In this document: one piece after another, positions 40,548 through 50,706 of the stretch
How the letters are laid out: each line of letters starts with the position of its first letter
Numbering within the stretch: the stretch's first letter is position 1
NCBI RefSeq assembly: GCF_005870025.1
Contig: NZ_VATA01000010.1
Coordinates: forward strand, 62,001-126,000
Direction of reading: 5' to 3'
Length of the DNA stretch: 64,000 nt
Source: Poseidonocella sp. HB161398
GTDB lineage: Bacteria > Pseudomonadota > Alphaproteobacteria > Rhodobacterales > Rhodobacteraceae
Notes under the pieces: generated by a model
Databases searched by the model: none
Told to the model about the DNA's origin: nothing
Seen by the model: the letters and a program-made list of their open reading frames with translations, nothing else
Program-made: the position numbers and the translations under genes

Positions 40548-42947
40548 ATGCGCATTAAAGAACGCCTGCAGAAACAGAGCATAAAGAGCATCATACTGGC
40601 ATCGGTCGGGGTGCCGCTGGCAGCGGTGATGCTGCTGGCCGGCAGTCTCGTTTACGACGAAGCCCCCACATTCTCGCGCACTGCGCAGATCGGGCGGCTG
40701 ATGGAGCTGGTCGATTCGCTCGGCGTGCTGGTGCACGAGCAGCAGAAAGAGCGCGGCGCCACCAGCATCTTCCTCAACAGCAAGGGCGCGCAGTTCGGCC
40801 CCGAACTGGCGAAGCAGCGCGAGGCGACGGAGGGCGCCACCGCGCGGCTGGCATCGGTTCTGGCCACGCCCGGGCTCGACCATCTGGGCGGCGAGATCGG
40901 CAGCGCGATGGAGGCGATCCTCGCCACCATCGGCCAGCGGCCGGACATCCGCGCCCGCGTCGACGCGCAGGAGATCCCGGTGGGCGAGGCGCTCGGCTAC
41001 TACACCGCCGGAAACGGCGCGATGCTGACCCAGATCTCGCGCATCGGCGGGATGAGCAGCGATGCCGAGGTCACGACCGCGGTCAACAGCTTCGTCGCCT
41101 TCCTCGCCGCGAAGGAGCGCGCCGGGATCGAGCGCGCCATCGCCTCGGGGGGCTTCGCCGCCGGCGCCTTCGACACCGCGCGGCTACTGGCACTGCAGCG
41201 GCTGATTTCCCAGCAGGAAATGGGATTCGACTTCTTCCTCGCCAATGCCGACCCCGCCCATCGCGCCGCCTTCGAGGCGATGCGCGCGCTCGACGGCACG
41301 CAGCAGGTCTGGCGGATGCGCGACATCGCCTTCGCCTATCCCGAGACGGGGAATCTGCAGGGCCTCCAGGGCAAGGATTTCTTTGCCGCCTCCACCGAAC
41401 GAATCAACGCGATGAAGGGGATCGAGGAGGCGATGTCGGCCGATATCGCCAGGGCGGTCGAGGCGCGGCGCCGGGCCAGCCTGGCGCGTCTGGCAACCGG
41501 GCTGCTGGCGACGGCGGTGCTGGCGACGCTGCTCCTGCTGATGCTGCGCACCGGGCTGCGCTGCATCCTCGACACGATGTCGGGCATAGCCGGGGCCGCG
41601 CGGACCATGTCCGAGGGCGATCTCGACGCGGTTCTGCCGCAGCGGGCGCCGCCCGAACTCGCCGCGATCATCACCTCTCTGGCCCGCTTCCGCGACAGCA
41701 TCGTGACCGGACGCGCCGATCTGGAACGCGTCGCCGCCGAACGCGGCAAGGCGGAGGCCCGCGCCGCCGAGGAGCGCGAGGCCAACCGCCGCGCCGAGGT
41801 CGAGCGCCAGCAGGAGGAGACCGCCCGCGCCGAGGCCCGGCTGGCACAGGAGCGGCGCGACGCGCAGGACATCGCCCAGGTGGTCAATGCCTGCGCCCGC
41901 GGGGACTTCTCGCAGCGGCTCGGGCTCGACGGCAAGGAGGGCGCCATCGCCGAGATCTGCAACGGCGTGAACCGCATCGGCGAGGTCGCCGACCAGGGGC
42001 TCTCGGCGATCCGCGTGGCGCTCGACCGGCTGGCCGACGGCGACCTGACCTACCGGATGGACGGCGCGCTTTCCGGCGTCTTCGCCGAGATCGCCGAGGT
42101 GATGGACCGCACCACCGCCAATCTGGGCCGCACCCTGTCGCGCGTCTCGGGCGCGGCGGTGACGGTGAACGGCTCGGCGGAGGAGCTTTCCACCGCGACC
42201 GACGACCTCGCCCGCCGCTCCGAGCGCAACGCCGCCATGCTGGAGGAGACCGCCGCCTCGCTCGAGCAGATGTCGAGCTCGGTCGGCAAGGCGACGAGTG
42301 CGGCGGTCACGGCCAAGACCTCGGTCGACGGCATGTCGGCCCGGGCCGCTCAGGGCAACGAGGTGGTGCAGAGCACGATCGTCCAGATGGAGGAGATCTC
42401 GAAGGCCTCGGCCGCCATCGAGAAGGTGCTGGGCGTGATCGACGACATCGCCTTCCAGACCAACCTGCTGGCGCTGAATGCCGGGGTGGAGGCCGCCCGC
42501 GCAGGCGAGGCCGGGCGCGGTTTCGCCGTGGTCGCCTCGGAGGTCCGGGCGCTGGCGCAGCGCTCCTCGGATTCGGCCCGCGAGATCGCCGACATGATCT
42601 CCCGCTCGGCGCAGAGCGTGCAGCGCGGCGTCGAGATGGCCGCAAATTCCGGCGAGGCGCTGCGCCAGATCGTGACCGAAATCGGCTCTGTCTCCGGCGC
42701 CATCGACCAGATCGCCGCGACTTTCGAAGAGGCCAAGCTCGGCATCTCCGAGATCAGCCAGGCGACGACCCAGCTCGACCGGACCACCCAGCAGAATGCC
42801 GCGATGTTCGAGGAGACCAATGCCGCGATCCAGACCCTCGACGGCGAGGCCAAGCTGCTCTCGCGGGAGATGGCGGGCTTCCGCTTCGCCGATCTCGCAG
42901 CCGGGGAGGTAGACAGCGCCCCGCCCATCGAAGCACGGGTGGCCTGA
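40548..42947 (+). CDS. NIT-domain methyl-accepting chemotaxis protein
   Basis: The 799-residue chemoreceptor has a membrane helix near 15-35, then a NIT sensor domain ([20 protein letters not shown], near residue 55) of the kind named for nitrate and nitrite sensing. A second helix near 320-340, two HAMP segments (the second around [18 protein letters not shown]) and a signalling domain with [20 protein letters not shown] follow. It lacks the WEDF tail seen in the other receptor and ends EARVA. The ATG at 40548 follows GGGAAAGGCGAATCC. The actual ligand is unproven. Confidence 0.92.
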   Translation: MRIKERLQKQSIKSIILASVGVPLAAVMLLAGSLVYDEAPTFSRTAQIGRLMELVDSLGVLVHEQQKERGATSIFLNSKGAQFGPELAKQREATEGATARLASVLATPGLDHLGGEIGSAMEAILATIGQRPDIRARVDAQEIPVGEALGYYTAGNGAMLTQISRIGGMSSDAEVTTAVNSFVAFLAAKERAGIERAIASGGFAAGAFDTARLLALQRLISQQEMGFDFFLANADPAHRAAFEAMRALDGTQQVWRMRDIAFAYPETGNLQGLQGKDFFAASTERINAMKGIEEAMSADIARAVEARRRASLARLATGLLATAVLATLLLLMLRTGLRCILDTMSGIAGAARTMSEGDLDAVLPQRAPPELAAIITSLARFRDSIVTGRADLERVAAERGKAEARAAEEREANRRAEVERQQEETARAEARLAQERRDAQDIAQVVNACARGDFSQRLGLDGKEGAIAEICNGVNRIGEVADQGLSAIRVALDRLADGDLTYRMDGALSGVFAEIAEVMDRTTANLGRTLSRVSGAAVTVNGSAEELSTATDDLARRSERNAAMLEETAASLEQMSSSVGKATSAAVTAKTSVDGMSARAAQGNEVVQSTIVQMEEISKASAAIEKVLGVIDDIAFQTNLLALNAGVEAARAGEAGRGFAVVASEVRALAQRSSDSAREIADMISRSAQSVQRGVEMAANSGEALRQIVTEIGSVSGAIDQIAATFEEAKLGISEISQATTQLDRTTQQNAAMFEETNAAIQTLDGEAKLLSREMAGFRFADLAAGEVDSAPPIEARVA

Positions 42948-42970
42948 CCGTTGGCCTCTCCGCGGGGGGG

Positions 42971-43841
42971 GCGAACGCCAACCGCGTGAACACCCGCCGC
43001 TCGGCTGGCCAGACCATCGCTGGCGGAGAGGACCATCGACGCGGCAGGTCCAGACACCGGTTGCGGAGGCACCGACGCTCAGCAAGCCGGGGCGCAGGCA
43101 GCGGGGACGACTGCCACACGGCAGGCCGGCGGGCTGAAGGCTCAATATTCCGCTCCGCGCAGGCTGAAACACCGACGCCAGGGCGCACCGATGCTCAGCA
43201 AGCCGGGACGCCGCGGCGGGAAGGAACGCCACACGGCAGGCCGGCACGCCAAAGGCTGAATATTCCCTCCTCGCGCAGGCTTAAACACCGACAGCAAGGA
43301 TCGCCGTTGCTCAGCTAGCCGGAACGACTGCGGCAAGACGAAACCCTACGTCAGGTCGGAACGCCGAAGCCGGAAGCACCATCTCCCAGCAGGCTGAAAC
43401 GCCGGTGGCAGGGAACACTGTCACTAAGCTGGCTGGAACGGCTGCGGCGGGGAGGACCGCCACTCGGCAAGCTGGAACGCCGTGGAAGGGCGACCACCGC
43501 ACCGCAGGGCCGAACGCCTCTGAAGGTGAGGACCGCCGCGCGGCAGGCCCGAACGCCACTGACGGGAAAGGCCACCGCACGAAAGGCCGAAACGCCGGTG
43601 CAAGGGATGATCGCCCGCAAGGCAGGCCCGAACGCCAGTGAAAGGAGGGACCCCCGCACGGCAAGCCCGAACGCCACTGACGGGAAAGACCACCGCACGA
43701 AAGGCCGAAACGCCGGTGCAAGGGATGATCGCCCGCAAGGCAGGCCCGAACGCCAGTGAAAGGAAGGACCCCCACGGCAAGCCCGAACGCCACTGACGGG
43801 AGAGATCGCAGCGCGGCAGGCCGCAACGCGAAACGGCCCCC
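42971..43841. repeat. Minisatellite of about 23 degenerate ~39-bp units
   Basis: The whole gap between the chemoreceptor and leuC is a tandem array of 36-41-bp units. Each begins around GGCNNGAACGCC and ends in CGGCA or a variant. A higher-order repeat of three units is visible twice: about 117 bp (43081 to 43198) and 118/116 bp (43551, 43669, 43785). The two latter blocks are nearly identical. Unit length varies, so no single frame is conserved; both strands show proline-, arginine- or glycine-rich open frames only because of composition. It is not CRISPR: there are no constant repeats separated by unique spacers. Confidence 0.9.
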
Positions 43842-43860
43842 GCCCGGAGGCGGAGGCCGT
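43831..43860 (-). terminator. Terminator hairpin of leuC
   Basis: ACGGCCCCCGCC (43832-43843) pairs with GGCGGAGGCCGT (43848-43859) with one mismatch, followed by TTTCG on the minus strand. A further hairpin, GCCTCCGTCC and GGACGGAGGC, lies at 43876-43896 just past the leuC stop. Confidence 0.65.
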
Positions 43861-43903
43861 TCGGATATTCGCGCTGCCTCCGTCCGGGACGGAGGCTGGA
43901 GAC

Positions 43904-45313
43904 TTACATCAGCTCGCGCACATCGGTCAGATGGCCGGTGACGGCCGCCGCCGCGGCCATGGCCGGGCTCATCAGATGGGTGCGGCCGCCGCGGCCCTGG
44001 CGCCCCTCGAAGTTGCGGTTCGACGTCGCCGCGCAGCGCTCGCCCGGGCTCAGCTGGTCGGGGTTCATCGCCAGGCACATCGAGCAGCCGGCCAGGCGCC
44101 ATTCGAAGCCCGCCTCGCGGAAGATGTCGGCCAGGCCTTCCTCTTCCGCCTGCGCCCGCACCAGGCCCGAGCCCGGAACGACCATGGCGCGCATGCCGTC
44201 CTTGATCTTCTTGCCCTTCACGATCGCCGCCGCCGCGCGCAGATCCTCGATCCGGCCATTGGTGCAGGAGCCGATGAAGACCGTGTCGATCTTGATGTCC
44301 TCGAGCTTCATGCCCGGGGTCAGCCCCATGTAGTCGAGCGAGCGCTTGGCCGCGTCGACCTTGCCGCCGGTGAAGTCCTCGGGGGACGGAACCAGGGCGG
44401 TGATCGGCAGCACGTCCTCGGGCGAGGTGCCCCAGGTGACGACCGGCGCGATGTCCTCGCCCGCGATGGTCACGACCTTGTCCCAATGCGCGTCCTCGTC
44501 GGAGAAGAGCGTCTGCCACCAGGCGACGGCCTTGTCCCAGTCGGCGTCCCTGGGCGCGTGCGGGCGGCCCTTGACGTAGTCGAAGGTCTTCTCGTCCGGC
44601 GCGATCAGGCCGGCACGGGCGCCGCCCTCGATCGCCATGTTGCAGACCGTCATCCGGCCTTCCATGGAGAGGTCGCGGATCGCCTCGCCGCAATACTCGA
44701 TCACGTAGCCGGTGCCGCCGGCCGTGCCGGTCTTGCCGATCACCGAGAGCGTGATGTCCTTGGCGGTAACGCCCGGGCGCAGCTTGCCGGTGATCTCCAC
44801 CTTCATGTTCTTGGATTTCTTCTGGATCAGCGTCTGGGTGGCCAGCACGTGCTCCACCTCGGAGGTGCCGATGCCATGCGCCAGCGCGCCGAAGGCGCCA
44901 TGGGTCGCGGTGTGGCTGTCGCCGCAGACCACGGTCATGCCCGGCAGGGTCCAGCCCTGCTCCGGCCCGACGATGTGGACGATGCCCTGGCGGATGTCGG
45001 AGACCGGGTAGTAGTTGATCCCGAAATCCTTGGCGTTCTTGTCGAGCGCCTCCACCTGGATGCGGCTCTCCTCGTTGGTGATGCCGTTCACCCGGTCCTC
45101 GGTCGTGGGGACGTTGTGGTCCGGAACCGCGATGGTCTTCTCGGGCGCGCGCACCGGGCGGTGCGCCATGCGCAGCCCCTCGAAGGCCTGCGGGCTGGTC
45201 ACTTCATGGACCAGGTGGCGGTCGATATAGAGCAGGCTGGTGCCGTCCTCGGCCTCGTGGGCCAGATGGGCATCCCAGATCTTGTCATAGAGGGTCTTCG
45301 GCGTGGCGGTCAT
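43904..45313 (-). CDS. leuC: 3-isopropylmalate dehydratase large subunit
   Basis: LeuC is the catalytic aconitase-like subunit carrying a [4Fe-4S] cluster. Of 469 residues, the cluster-ligand cysteines lie in GSCTNGR and [10 protein letters not shown], and substrate-site blocks [14 protein letters not shown] and [19 protein letters not shown] are intact. I chose ATG 45313, preceded by GGAG, which gives the usual length; an ATG at 45340 adds nine residues. It needs the LeuD subunit encoded at 39076-39681. Confidence 0.96.
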   Translation of the reverse strand: MTATPKTLYDKIWDAHLAHEAEDGTSLLYIDRHLVHEVTSPQAFEGLRMAHRPVRAPEKTIAVPDHNVPTTEDRVNGITNEESRIQVEALDKNAKDFGINYYPVSDIRQGIVHIVGPEQGWTLPGMTVVCGDSHTATHGAFGALAHGIGTSEVEHVLATQTLIQKKSKNMKVEITGKLRPGVTAKDITLSVIGKTGTAGGTGYVIEYCGEAIRDLSMEGRMTVCNMAIEGGARAGLIAPDEKTFDYVKGRPHAPRDADWDKAVAWWQTLFSDEDAHWDKVVTIAGEDIAPVVTWGTSPEDVLPITALVPSPEDFTGGKVDAAKRSLDYMGLTPGMKLEDIKIDTVFIGSCTNGRIEDLRAAAAIVKGKKIKDGMRAMVVPGSGLVRAQAEEEGLADIFREAGFEWRLAGCSMCLAMNPDQLSPGERCAATSNRNFEGRQGRGGRTHLMSPAMAAAAAVTGHLTDVRELM

Positions 45314-45382
45314 CGGGAACATCTCCGAGCAGGTCGTCATTTAGCTAGGGGCACGGGCAGAAGATCGGGGCGCAACGGCCCC

Positions 45383-45469
45383 GTCATAGCCCGGCAAGTA
45401 CCGTGCAGCGCTGGCCGAAGAAGCGCCACGGCAGGCGGCGCCGGTCGGCGATATCCGTGATCGGTGTCA
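45383..45469 (-). CDS. Possible 28-residue open frame upstream of leuC
   Basis: On the leuC strand, 70 bp before its start, lies an ATG-to-TGA frame encoding a short basic, Arg/Trp/Phe-containing peptide ending TVLAGL. It contains three leucines, too few to be a convincing leucine leader, and no clear ribosome-binding site. It may be chance. Confidence 0.3.
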
Positions 45470-45600
45470 TGCGCTGTCATCTAGCCGGCGCGCCCCGGCG
45501 CTGCAAGAGAGCGCCGCAGGCCCCGGCGGCGGCCCGGCAATATCGGGCCTGCGCGCAGCGCCGCGTTTACAGCCGCCGCCGCTGGGTTTAAGTCGGCTTC

Positions 45601-46146
45601 ATGACCAGTTCCCTTCTCCGCCGCGCCATCGCGGGACTCGCCCTGCTCTGCACGCTCTCCGCCTGCGCGCCGAAGCCGTGGGACGATCCGATCCAGGTCA
45701 CCCAGCTCGTGCGGCTCGATCCGCAGGATTTCCGGGTGCGCACGACCATTCCCGCTGGGCTGGGCGAGACCGGCGCCGCCTATTTCCGCTGGGCCATCGT
45801 CACCCATTCCTCCGAGACCGAATCCGTCGCGGATATCGAGCTGGTGCGCGACGGCACGTCCGAGCCGCAGGCCGATGGCAGCCTGGTGGTGACCTACAAG
45901 CTGGCCCCCGGCGACTACAAGGAATTCCAGCAGCAGCAGATCCGCCAGCGCGCCCAGCTGCTTGCGGGCTACTACTATCTCGGCGTCGCAGTGATCCCCG
46001 AGCTCTGCCAGATGGCCGGGACCGCCGCGGGACGGGAGCATGTGCTGTCGGTGATCTTCGACGGCAATACCGGGCAGAAGATCACGACCTTCCGGATCGA
46101 CACCCCGGCCTCGGCGATCCAGCCGCAGGTCGCCTTCTGTGTCTGA
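45601..46146 (+). CDS. Lipoprotein, function unknown (first of a related pair)
   Basis: The 181-residue product has a signal peptide with lipobox LSAC, then a beta-rich domain with VRLDPQDFRVRTTIPAGLGE. It ends just where the following gene begins, with 8 bp of overlap. It shares with the neighbour a lipobox, a segment of the form RLP.GLG, and a mid-protein QFQ/EFQQQQ-type helix, so the two probably arose by duplication. The role is not known; a cell-envelope function is likely. Confidence 0.8.
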   Translation: MTSSLLRRAIAGLALLCTLSACAPKPWDDPIQVTQLVRLDPQDFRVRTTIPAGLGETGAAYFRWAIVTHSSETESVADIELVRDGTSEPQADGSLVVTYKLAPGDYKEFQQQQIRQRAQLLAGYYYLGVAVIPELCQMAGTAAGREHVLSVIFDGNTGQKITTFRIDTPASAIQPQVAFCV

Positions 46147-46648
46147 CCTCCTGAGGGCGGCTGCCCTGGCGGGTCTGCTGGCGCTTCTGGGCGCCTGCGC
46201 CGCGCCGACCGGCCAGAACGAGTCGCTCGCGCAGCTCTTCTGGACCTCGCCGAGCCATCTGGAGGCCAGCACGCGGCTGCCCGAGGGCCTGGGAACGGCC
46301 GGTCCGGTGCGGCTGGTCATGGTGCTGAAGGAAACCGGCGGCACGGCCGCGCGGCAGCAGAGCTTCACCCTGGCGCCGGTTTCAGGCCGCGACGGGGCGC
46401 ACCGGCTGGAGCGCAAGGACCACCGCAGGTTCACGCAGTTCCAGAACCGCGTCGTCGCCAGCATCGGCGCCCAGGCCCAGGTCAATGTCGAGCTGCTGGT
46501 CCCCTATTGCCGCAAGCCCGGCGAATCCCCCGGCCAGGGCGCCCCGGTCGTGGTGCTCTCGGATGTCAGCGACGGCTCCGTGCTGATGTCGAGCCCGGCC
46601 CCGGTCTCGGCCCGGCAGATGTATTCCAAGCTTCCCGACTGCGGCTGA
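46139..46648 (+). CDS. Lipoprotein, function unknown (second of a related pair)
   Basis: The 169-residue product starts at GTG inside the end of the upstream gene, with lipobox LGAC. It resembles its neighbour through STRLPEGLGTAGPVRLVMV and FTQFQNRVV, with two cysteines in the C-terminal half. Overlap of 8 bp implies translational coupling. Function unknown. Confidence 0.78.
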   Translation: MSDLLRAAALAGLLALLGACAAPTGQNESLAQLFWTSPSHLEASTRLPEGLGTAGPVRLVMVLKETGGTAARQQSFTLAPVSGRDGAHRLERKDHRRFTQFQNRVVASIGAQAQVNVELLVPYCRKPGESPGQGAPVVVLSDVSDGSVLMSSPAPVSARQMYSKLPDCG

Positions 46649-46780
46649 TTCGCCCGGATTTCCCGCAGATCCCGGCGCCTTGGCCGCGCCAAGCCGGATC
46701 CGTTGAGGGTTCCGCGATTTTTTGCTATTCTGGCTCTGTACCAAGCGTCGAATTCCGTGGACGCATTCATAAGGAGGACA

Positions 46781-46816
46781 ATGTCCTGTCTCTTAGCACT
46801 GAGGTGGCGGCAGTGA
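46781..46816 (+). CDS. Possible 11-residue leader frame at the rsfS start
   Basis: ATG at 46781 lies 3 bases after a near-perfect AAGGAGG and opens an 11-codon frame (MSCLLALRWRQ) whose TGA overlaps a GTG of rsfS (46813-46815). It could be a coupled leader peptide, or a single-base frameshift at the true N-terminus of rsfS. The short spacing favours neither decisively. Confidence 0.4.
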   Translation: MSCLLALRWRQ

Positions 46817-47196
46817 CCGCCGCATCTGCAGCGCCCCTGCCCGGGGCATCCGGGGATACGTCAGGCGATAGCATGCTGGCGCAGATCCTCTCCTCTCTCG
46901 AAAGCGACAAGGCCGAGGACGTGGTGACGATCGATCTCCGCGGCCGTTCCGAAGTGGCCGATCACATGGTGATCGCCACCGGCCGTTCCTCCCGCCAGGT
47001 CGCTGCCCTGGCCGAGAAGCTGACCGAGCGGATCAAGGCCGGCTTCGGCGTGACCTGCAAGATCGAGGGCAAGGATCACGGCGACTGGGTGCTGATCGAT
47101 GCGGGCGACGTGATCGTCCATATCTTCCGCCCCGAAGTTCGCGAATTCTACCAGCTCGAGAAGATGTGGATGACATCGGGGACCGCCCGGGCCTGA
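46813..47196 (+). CDS. rsfS: Ribosomal silencing factor RsfS
   Basis: RsfS binds L14 on the 50S subunit and blocks subunit joining in starved cells. Of 127 residues, the core VVTIDLRGRSEVADHMVIAT, GKDHGDWVLIDAGDVIVHIF and FRPEVREFYQLEKMWM is typical. The start is uncertain: the frame lacks an ATG after the strong AAGGAGG at 46771, leaving CTG 46786 (8-base spacing), GTG 46804 or GTG 46813, of which I list the last. It precedes rlmH by 3 bp, a conserved pairing. Confidence 0.88.
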   Translation: MTAASAAPLPGASGDTSGDSMLAQILSSLESDKAEDVVTIDLRGRSEVADHMVIATGRSSRQVAALAEKLTERIKAGFGVTCKIEGKDHGDWVLIDAGDVIVHIFRPEVREFYQLEKMWMTSGTARA

Positions 47197-47199
47197 TCC

Positions 47200-47667
47200 A
47201 TGCGCATCCAAATCTGCGCCGTCGGCCGCCTGCGCGGCGGACCCGAAGCGGCGCTGATCGACGACTACCTCACCCGGTTCGCGAGAGCCGGGCGCGCCCT
47301 GTCGCTCGGCCCCGCGGAAATCCGCGAGGTCGAAGCGAAGAAGGGCGGCCAGGAGGAAGAGACCCGACTTCTGCTGAAATCGGTGCCCGACGGCGCGCGG
47401 GTGGTGGCGCTGGACGAGCGCGGCAAGGTCATGACCTCGCCGGATTTCGCCGGCCAGCTGGCCCGCTGGCGCGATGACGGCATCTCCGACACGGTCTTCG
47501 CCATCGGCGGCGCCGACGGCCACACCTCCGAGATGCGCCAGCGCGCCGACCTGCTGCTGAGCTTCGGATCCATGGTCTGGCCGCACATGCTGGCCCGCGC
47601 CATGCTGGCCGAGCAGCTCTACCGCGCGGCGACGATCCTGGCGGGCTCCCCCTACCACAAGGCCTGA
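47200..47667 (+). CDS. rlmH: 23S rRNA (pseudouridine-1915-N3)-methyltransferase RlmH
   Basis: RlmH is a SPOUT-class enzyme that methylates the modified base 1915 in helix 69 of 23S rRNA on the assembled ribosome. The 155-residue product shows RVVALDERGKVMTSPDFA, the knot-forming FAIGGADGH, and the diagnostic C-terminus AGSPYHKA. It directly follows rsfS. Confidence 0.94.
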   Translation: MRIQICAVGRLRGGPEAALIDDYLTRFARAGRALSLGPAEIREVEAKKGGQEEETRLLLKSVPDGARVVALDERGKVMTSPDFAGQLARWRDDGISDTVFAIGGADGHTSEMRQRADLLLSFGSMVWPHMLARAMLAEQLYRAATILAGSPYHKA

Positions 47668-47851
47668 GATCGCGAAGCCCGAGTCGCCCGGCCTCCGGGC
47701 CCGGGCGGCCGCCGCTATCGGGTCTTGGTCCTAGCCCGCCCCGTCCCCGTACGACCATTGTTCAATTTCAAGGCGAACCGTTCCGGGTGATTTCTTGTGC
47801 GAACGAGAATGACGGCGCCAGCACCGCGCGCCGCAACCCCGGAGGAGACCC

Positions 47852-49615
47852 ATGACCCGTTTCACGCTCGCCGTCTGCGCGGCGATCCTTGCCACGTCCG
47901 CGCATGCCCAGGTGACCGACGAGGACCTGGCCAACGACCAGTCCGACACCAGCCAGGTGGTCACCAACGGCATGGGCCGCGACCTCCAGCGCTACAGCCC
48001 GCTCGAGATCCTCAACAAGGACAACGTCAAGAACCTGGTCCCCGCCTGGGCCTTCTCCATGGGCGGCGAGAAGCAGCGCGGCCAGGAGGCGCAGCCGATC
48101 GTCTATGACGGGGTGATCTACGTCACCGGGTCGTATTCGCGGCTTTTCGCCATCGACGCCATGACCGGCAAGGAGGTCTGGCAGTACGACGCCCGCCTGC
48201 CCGAGGGCATCCTGCCCTGCTGCGACGTGATCAACCGCGGCGCGGCGATCTACGGCGACAAGATCTTCTTCGGCACGCTCGACGCCAGGCTGGTCGCGCT
48301 CGACCGCCACACCGGCGACGTCGTCTGGAACAAGAAGATGGAGGACTACAAGGCGGGCTATTCCTACACCGCCGCGCCGATGGTCGTGGACGGCAAGGTG
48401 ATCGTCGGCAACTCGGGCGGCGAATTCGGCGTGGTCGGCGCGGTCTCGGCCTATGACGCCGAGACCGGCGACATGGTCTGGAAGCGCCCGACCATCGAGG
48501 GCCATATGGGCGAGCTGAACGGCGAGCCTTCGACCATGACCGGCGAAGAGGGCAAGACCTGGCCGGGCGACATGTGGAAGACCGGCGGCGGCGCGACCTG
48601 GCTCGGCGGCTCCTATGACGCCGAGACCGACACGCTGGTCTTCGGCGCAGGCAACCCGGCGCCGTGGAACAGCCATCTGCGCGGCGCGGGCGAGCCCAAT
48701 GACGACAATTCCGGCGACAACCTCTATGCCGCCAGCCGCCTCGGCATCGACCCGGAGACCGGCGAGATCAAGTGGCACTTCCAGACCACGCCGCGCGAGG
48801 GCTGGGATTTCGACGGGGTGAACGAGGTCGTGGCCTTCACCGACCGCGACGGCAACAAGCGCTTCGGCACCGCCGACCGCAACGGCTTCTTCTACGTGCT
48901 CAACCGCGAGGACGGCGCCTTCGTCTCGGCCCATCCCTTCGTCAAGGAGATCAGCTGGGCCGAGGGCATCGACGAGAACGGCCGACCGATCTACAACGAG
49001 GCCAACCGGCCCGGCAATCCGCTGGCCGCGGCAGATGGCGACAAGGGCGAGACGATCTTCGCCGTGCCGTCCTTCCTCGGCGGCAAGAACTGGATGCCGA
49101 TGTCCTACAGCCAGAAGACCGGCGATTTCTACGTGCCCTCGAACGAATGGGGCATGGACATCTGGAACGAGCCGATCAGCTACAAGAAGGGCGCCGCCTA
49201 TCTGGGCGCGGGCTTCACCATCAAGCCGCTCTTCGAGGACTATATCGGCAGCCTCAAGGCGCTCGACCCGATGACCGGCGAGATCAAGTGGGAATACAAG
49301 AACGAGGCGCCGCTCTGGGCCGGGGTGATGTCGACCGCGGGCGGGCTGGTCTTCACCGGCACCCCCGAGGGCGAGTTCCTGGCGCTCGACGACGAGACCG
49401 GCGAGGTCCTGTGGTCCTTCCAGACCGGTTCGGGCATCGTCGGCCAGCCGGTCACCTGGGAGCAGGATGGCGAGCAGTATGTCTCGATCCTCTCCGGTTG
49501 GGGCGGCGCGGTGCCGCTCTGGGGCGGCGAGGTGGCCAAGAAGGTCAACTACCTCAACCAGGGCGCGATGCTCTGGACCTTCCGCCTGCCGAAGCAGCTC
49601 GCCTCCGTCCAGTAG
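47852..49615 (+). CDS. PQQ-dependent alcohol dehydrogenase, lanthanide-type ligands
   Basis: This 587-residue periplasmic quinoprotein has a signal peptide ending near AHAQ and eight-bladed propeller W-motifs. The vicinal cysteine pair C123-C124 (LPCCDV) normally stacks against PQQ. Metal and catalytic ligands appear as E191 (GGEFG), N268 (GAGNP), D319 and D321 in GWDFDGVNE. The second aspartate, two residues after the catalytic one, is the hallmark of lanthanide-dependent XoxF/PedH-type enzymes, whereas Ca-types have alanine or serine there. It would oxidise an alcohol to an aldehyde and pass electrons to a cytochrome c, but no cytochrome, XoxJ or pqq genes are adjacent. GGAGGAGACCC precedes the ATG. 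Confidence 0.9.
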   Translation: MTRFTLAVCAAILATSAHAQVTDEDLANDQSDTSQVVTNGMGRDLQRYSPLEILNKDNVKNLVPAWAFSMGGEKQRGQEAQPIVYDGVIYVTGSYSRLFAIDAMTGKEVWQYDARLPEGILPCCDVINRGAAIYGDKIFFGTLDARLVALDRHTGDVVWNKKMEDYKAGYSYTAAPMVVDGKVIVGNSGGEFGVVGAVSAYDAETGDMVWKRPTIEGHMGELNGEPSTMTGEEGKTWPGDMWKTGGGATWLGGSYDAETDTLVFGAGNPAPWNSHLRGAGEPNDDNSGDNLYAASRLGIDPETGEIKWHFQTTPREGWDFDGVNEVVAFTDRDGNKRFGTADRNGFFYVLNREDGAFVSAHPFVKEISWAEGIDENGRPIYNEANRPGNPLAAADGDKGETIFAVPSFLGGKNWMPMSYSQKTGDFYVPSNEWGMDIWNEPISYKKGAAYLGAGFTIKPLFEDYIGSLKALDPMTGEIKWEYKNEAPLWAGVMSTAGGLVFTGTPEGEFLALDDETGEVLWSFQTGSGIVGQPVTWEQDGEQYVSILSGWGGAVPLWGGEVAKKVNYLNQGAMLWTFRLPKQLASVQ

Positions 49616-49657
49616 GGCCAGATCACTCCCAGAGCGCGCTTTCGCGCTCCTCCTCGA

Positions 49658-49687
49658 CGCGCCGGACCGTTTCCGGCGCGTTTTTTT
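49658..49687 (+). terminator. Rho-independent terminator of the PQQ dehydrogenase gene
   Basis: A 9-bp stem, CGCGCCGGA (49658-49666) and TCCGGCGCG (49672-49680), is followed by seven T. Confidence 0.92.
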
Positions 49688-49763
49688 CGCGCCATCGGCG
49701 CGGCGTCGCCGATCCCGCGCGGCGCCGTGGCGGCAAGGACGCCGCCGCGCTAGAAACCCTCCC

Positions 49764-50690
49764 ATGACGACAACCGTTTCCGGCTGGCCCTCCCTGCGCC
49801 GCGAGCTGGAGCTTTCCGAACGGCTCTTCGGCAGCTCCGGCCCGGCCCGCCTCGGCGCCTGGCTTGCGGGCGAAGCGGCGAAGGTCGGCGATGCCGCCTT
49901 CGCCCGGCTCTTCTCGGACCATATCGACCTGCCGGGCATCGCCCCGGGGGACTACGCGCACCGGCACCTGCGCTCGCGGCGCGGCGCGCTGCTGGGCGGG
50001 ATCCGCTTCTACGGGCGCGACATCGCCCGGCCCTTCGTCGAGATCGTCGCCCACAGCTTCGGGGAGACCGGCACGCTGGCTGCCGTTGCGGCCGCCGAAT
50101 GGCGCGCCTTCGCGCCCCGGGCGATGCGGCTGCGGCTGCTGCCCGGCGACGCGATGCCCGGGCGCAGCCGGATCGACACCAGCATCCATGCCGCCCGCTA
50201 CGATGCACTGCGGCCGCCGCCGCCCGGGCTGCGCCTCCTGCCCTTCTCCGATCCCTGCGCGGCGCTGGCGCTGGTGGCCGGGCGCTTCGCCCATATGGCC
50301 GCCGCCGATCCGGCGCTCCGCCGCAATGTCTCGCCGCTCGATCCGCGGGAGCTCATCGAGCTCTGGGAGGCCGGGCAGGTCCATGGCATCTCGCCCGACG
50401 GAAGCCGGGCGGCCGGGCTGATCGCAGTGGCGCCGGGCAGCATCGGCTGGATCGAGGGCGACGAGATCATGGAAGAGGTGGTCGCCGTCCCCGCCAGCGG
50501 CCGCGGTCTTGCCGCCGCGGCGCAGGGCGCGCTGGCCGCGCGGGACGGCGCCGATCCCGGCCGGCTGCTGATCGGCACGATCGACGGGCTGAACACCGCC
50601 TCGCGCCGGAGCGCGGAGCGGGCCGGGCGGCCGCGGGTGCTGGACCATGTCTTTGTCGCCCTGCCCGGTCCCGGACAGGCCCGGCCCTAG
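49764..50690 (+). CDS. GNAT-like acetyltransferase-fold protein
   Basis: The 308-residue protein has a C-terminal GNAT-like segment: an acidic strand (WIEGDEIMEEVVAVPASGRG) leading into the acetyl-CoA pyrophosphate loop, then NTASRRSAERAGR, the usual last helix. The N-terminal 200 residues form a less recognisable domain, possibly a diverged second GNAT domain. The substrate is unknown. It is a single gene between two terminators. Ribosome-binding signal before ATG 49764 is weak. Confidence 0.65.
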   Translation: MTTTVSGWPSLRRELELSERLFGSSGPARLGAWLAGEAAKVGDAAFARLFSDHIDLPGIAPGDYAHRHLRSRRGALLGGIRFYGRDIARPFVEIVAHSFGETGTLAAVAAAEWRAFAPRAMRLRLLPGDAMPGRSRIDTSIHAARYDALRPPPPGLRLLPFSDPCAALALVAGRFAHMAAADPALRRNVSPLDPRELIELWEAGQVHGISPDGSRAAGLIAVAPGSIGWIEGDEIMEEVVAVPASGRGLAAAAQGALAARDGADPGRLLIGTIDGLNTASRRSAERAGRPRVLDHVFVALPGPGQARP

Positions 50691-50706
50691 GGTCCCGGAC
50701 CGCAAA

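Noticed and set aside
42971-43841. CRISPR array.
   Set aside because: Units are degenerate along their whole length and no unique spacers separate constant repeats; no cas genes are present.
43311-44693. A 460-codon minus-strand frame over the minisatellite and the leuC end.
   Set aside because: It runs out of frame through leuC, and the repeat unit length shifts between units, so it is not a coherent protein.
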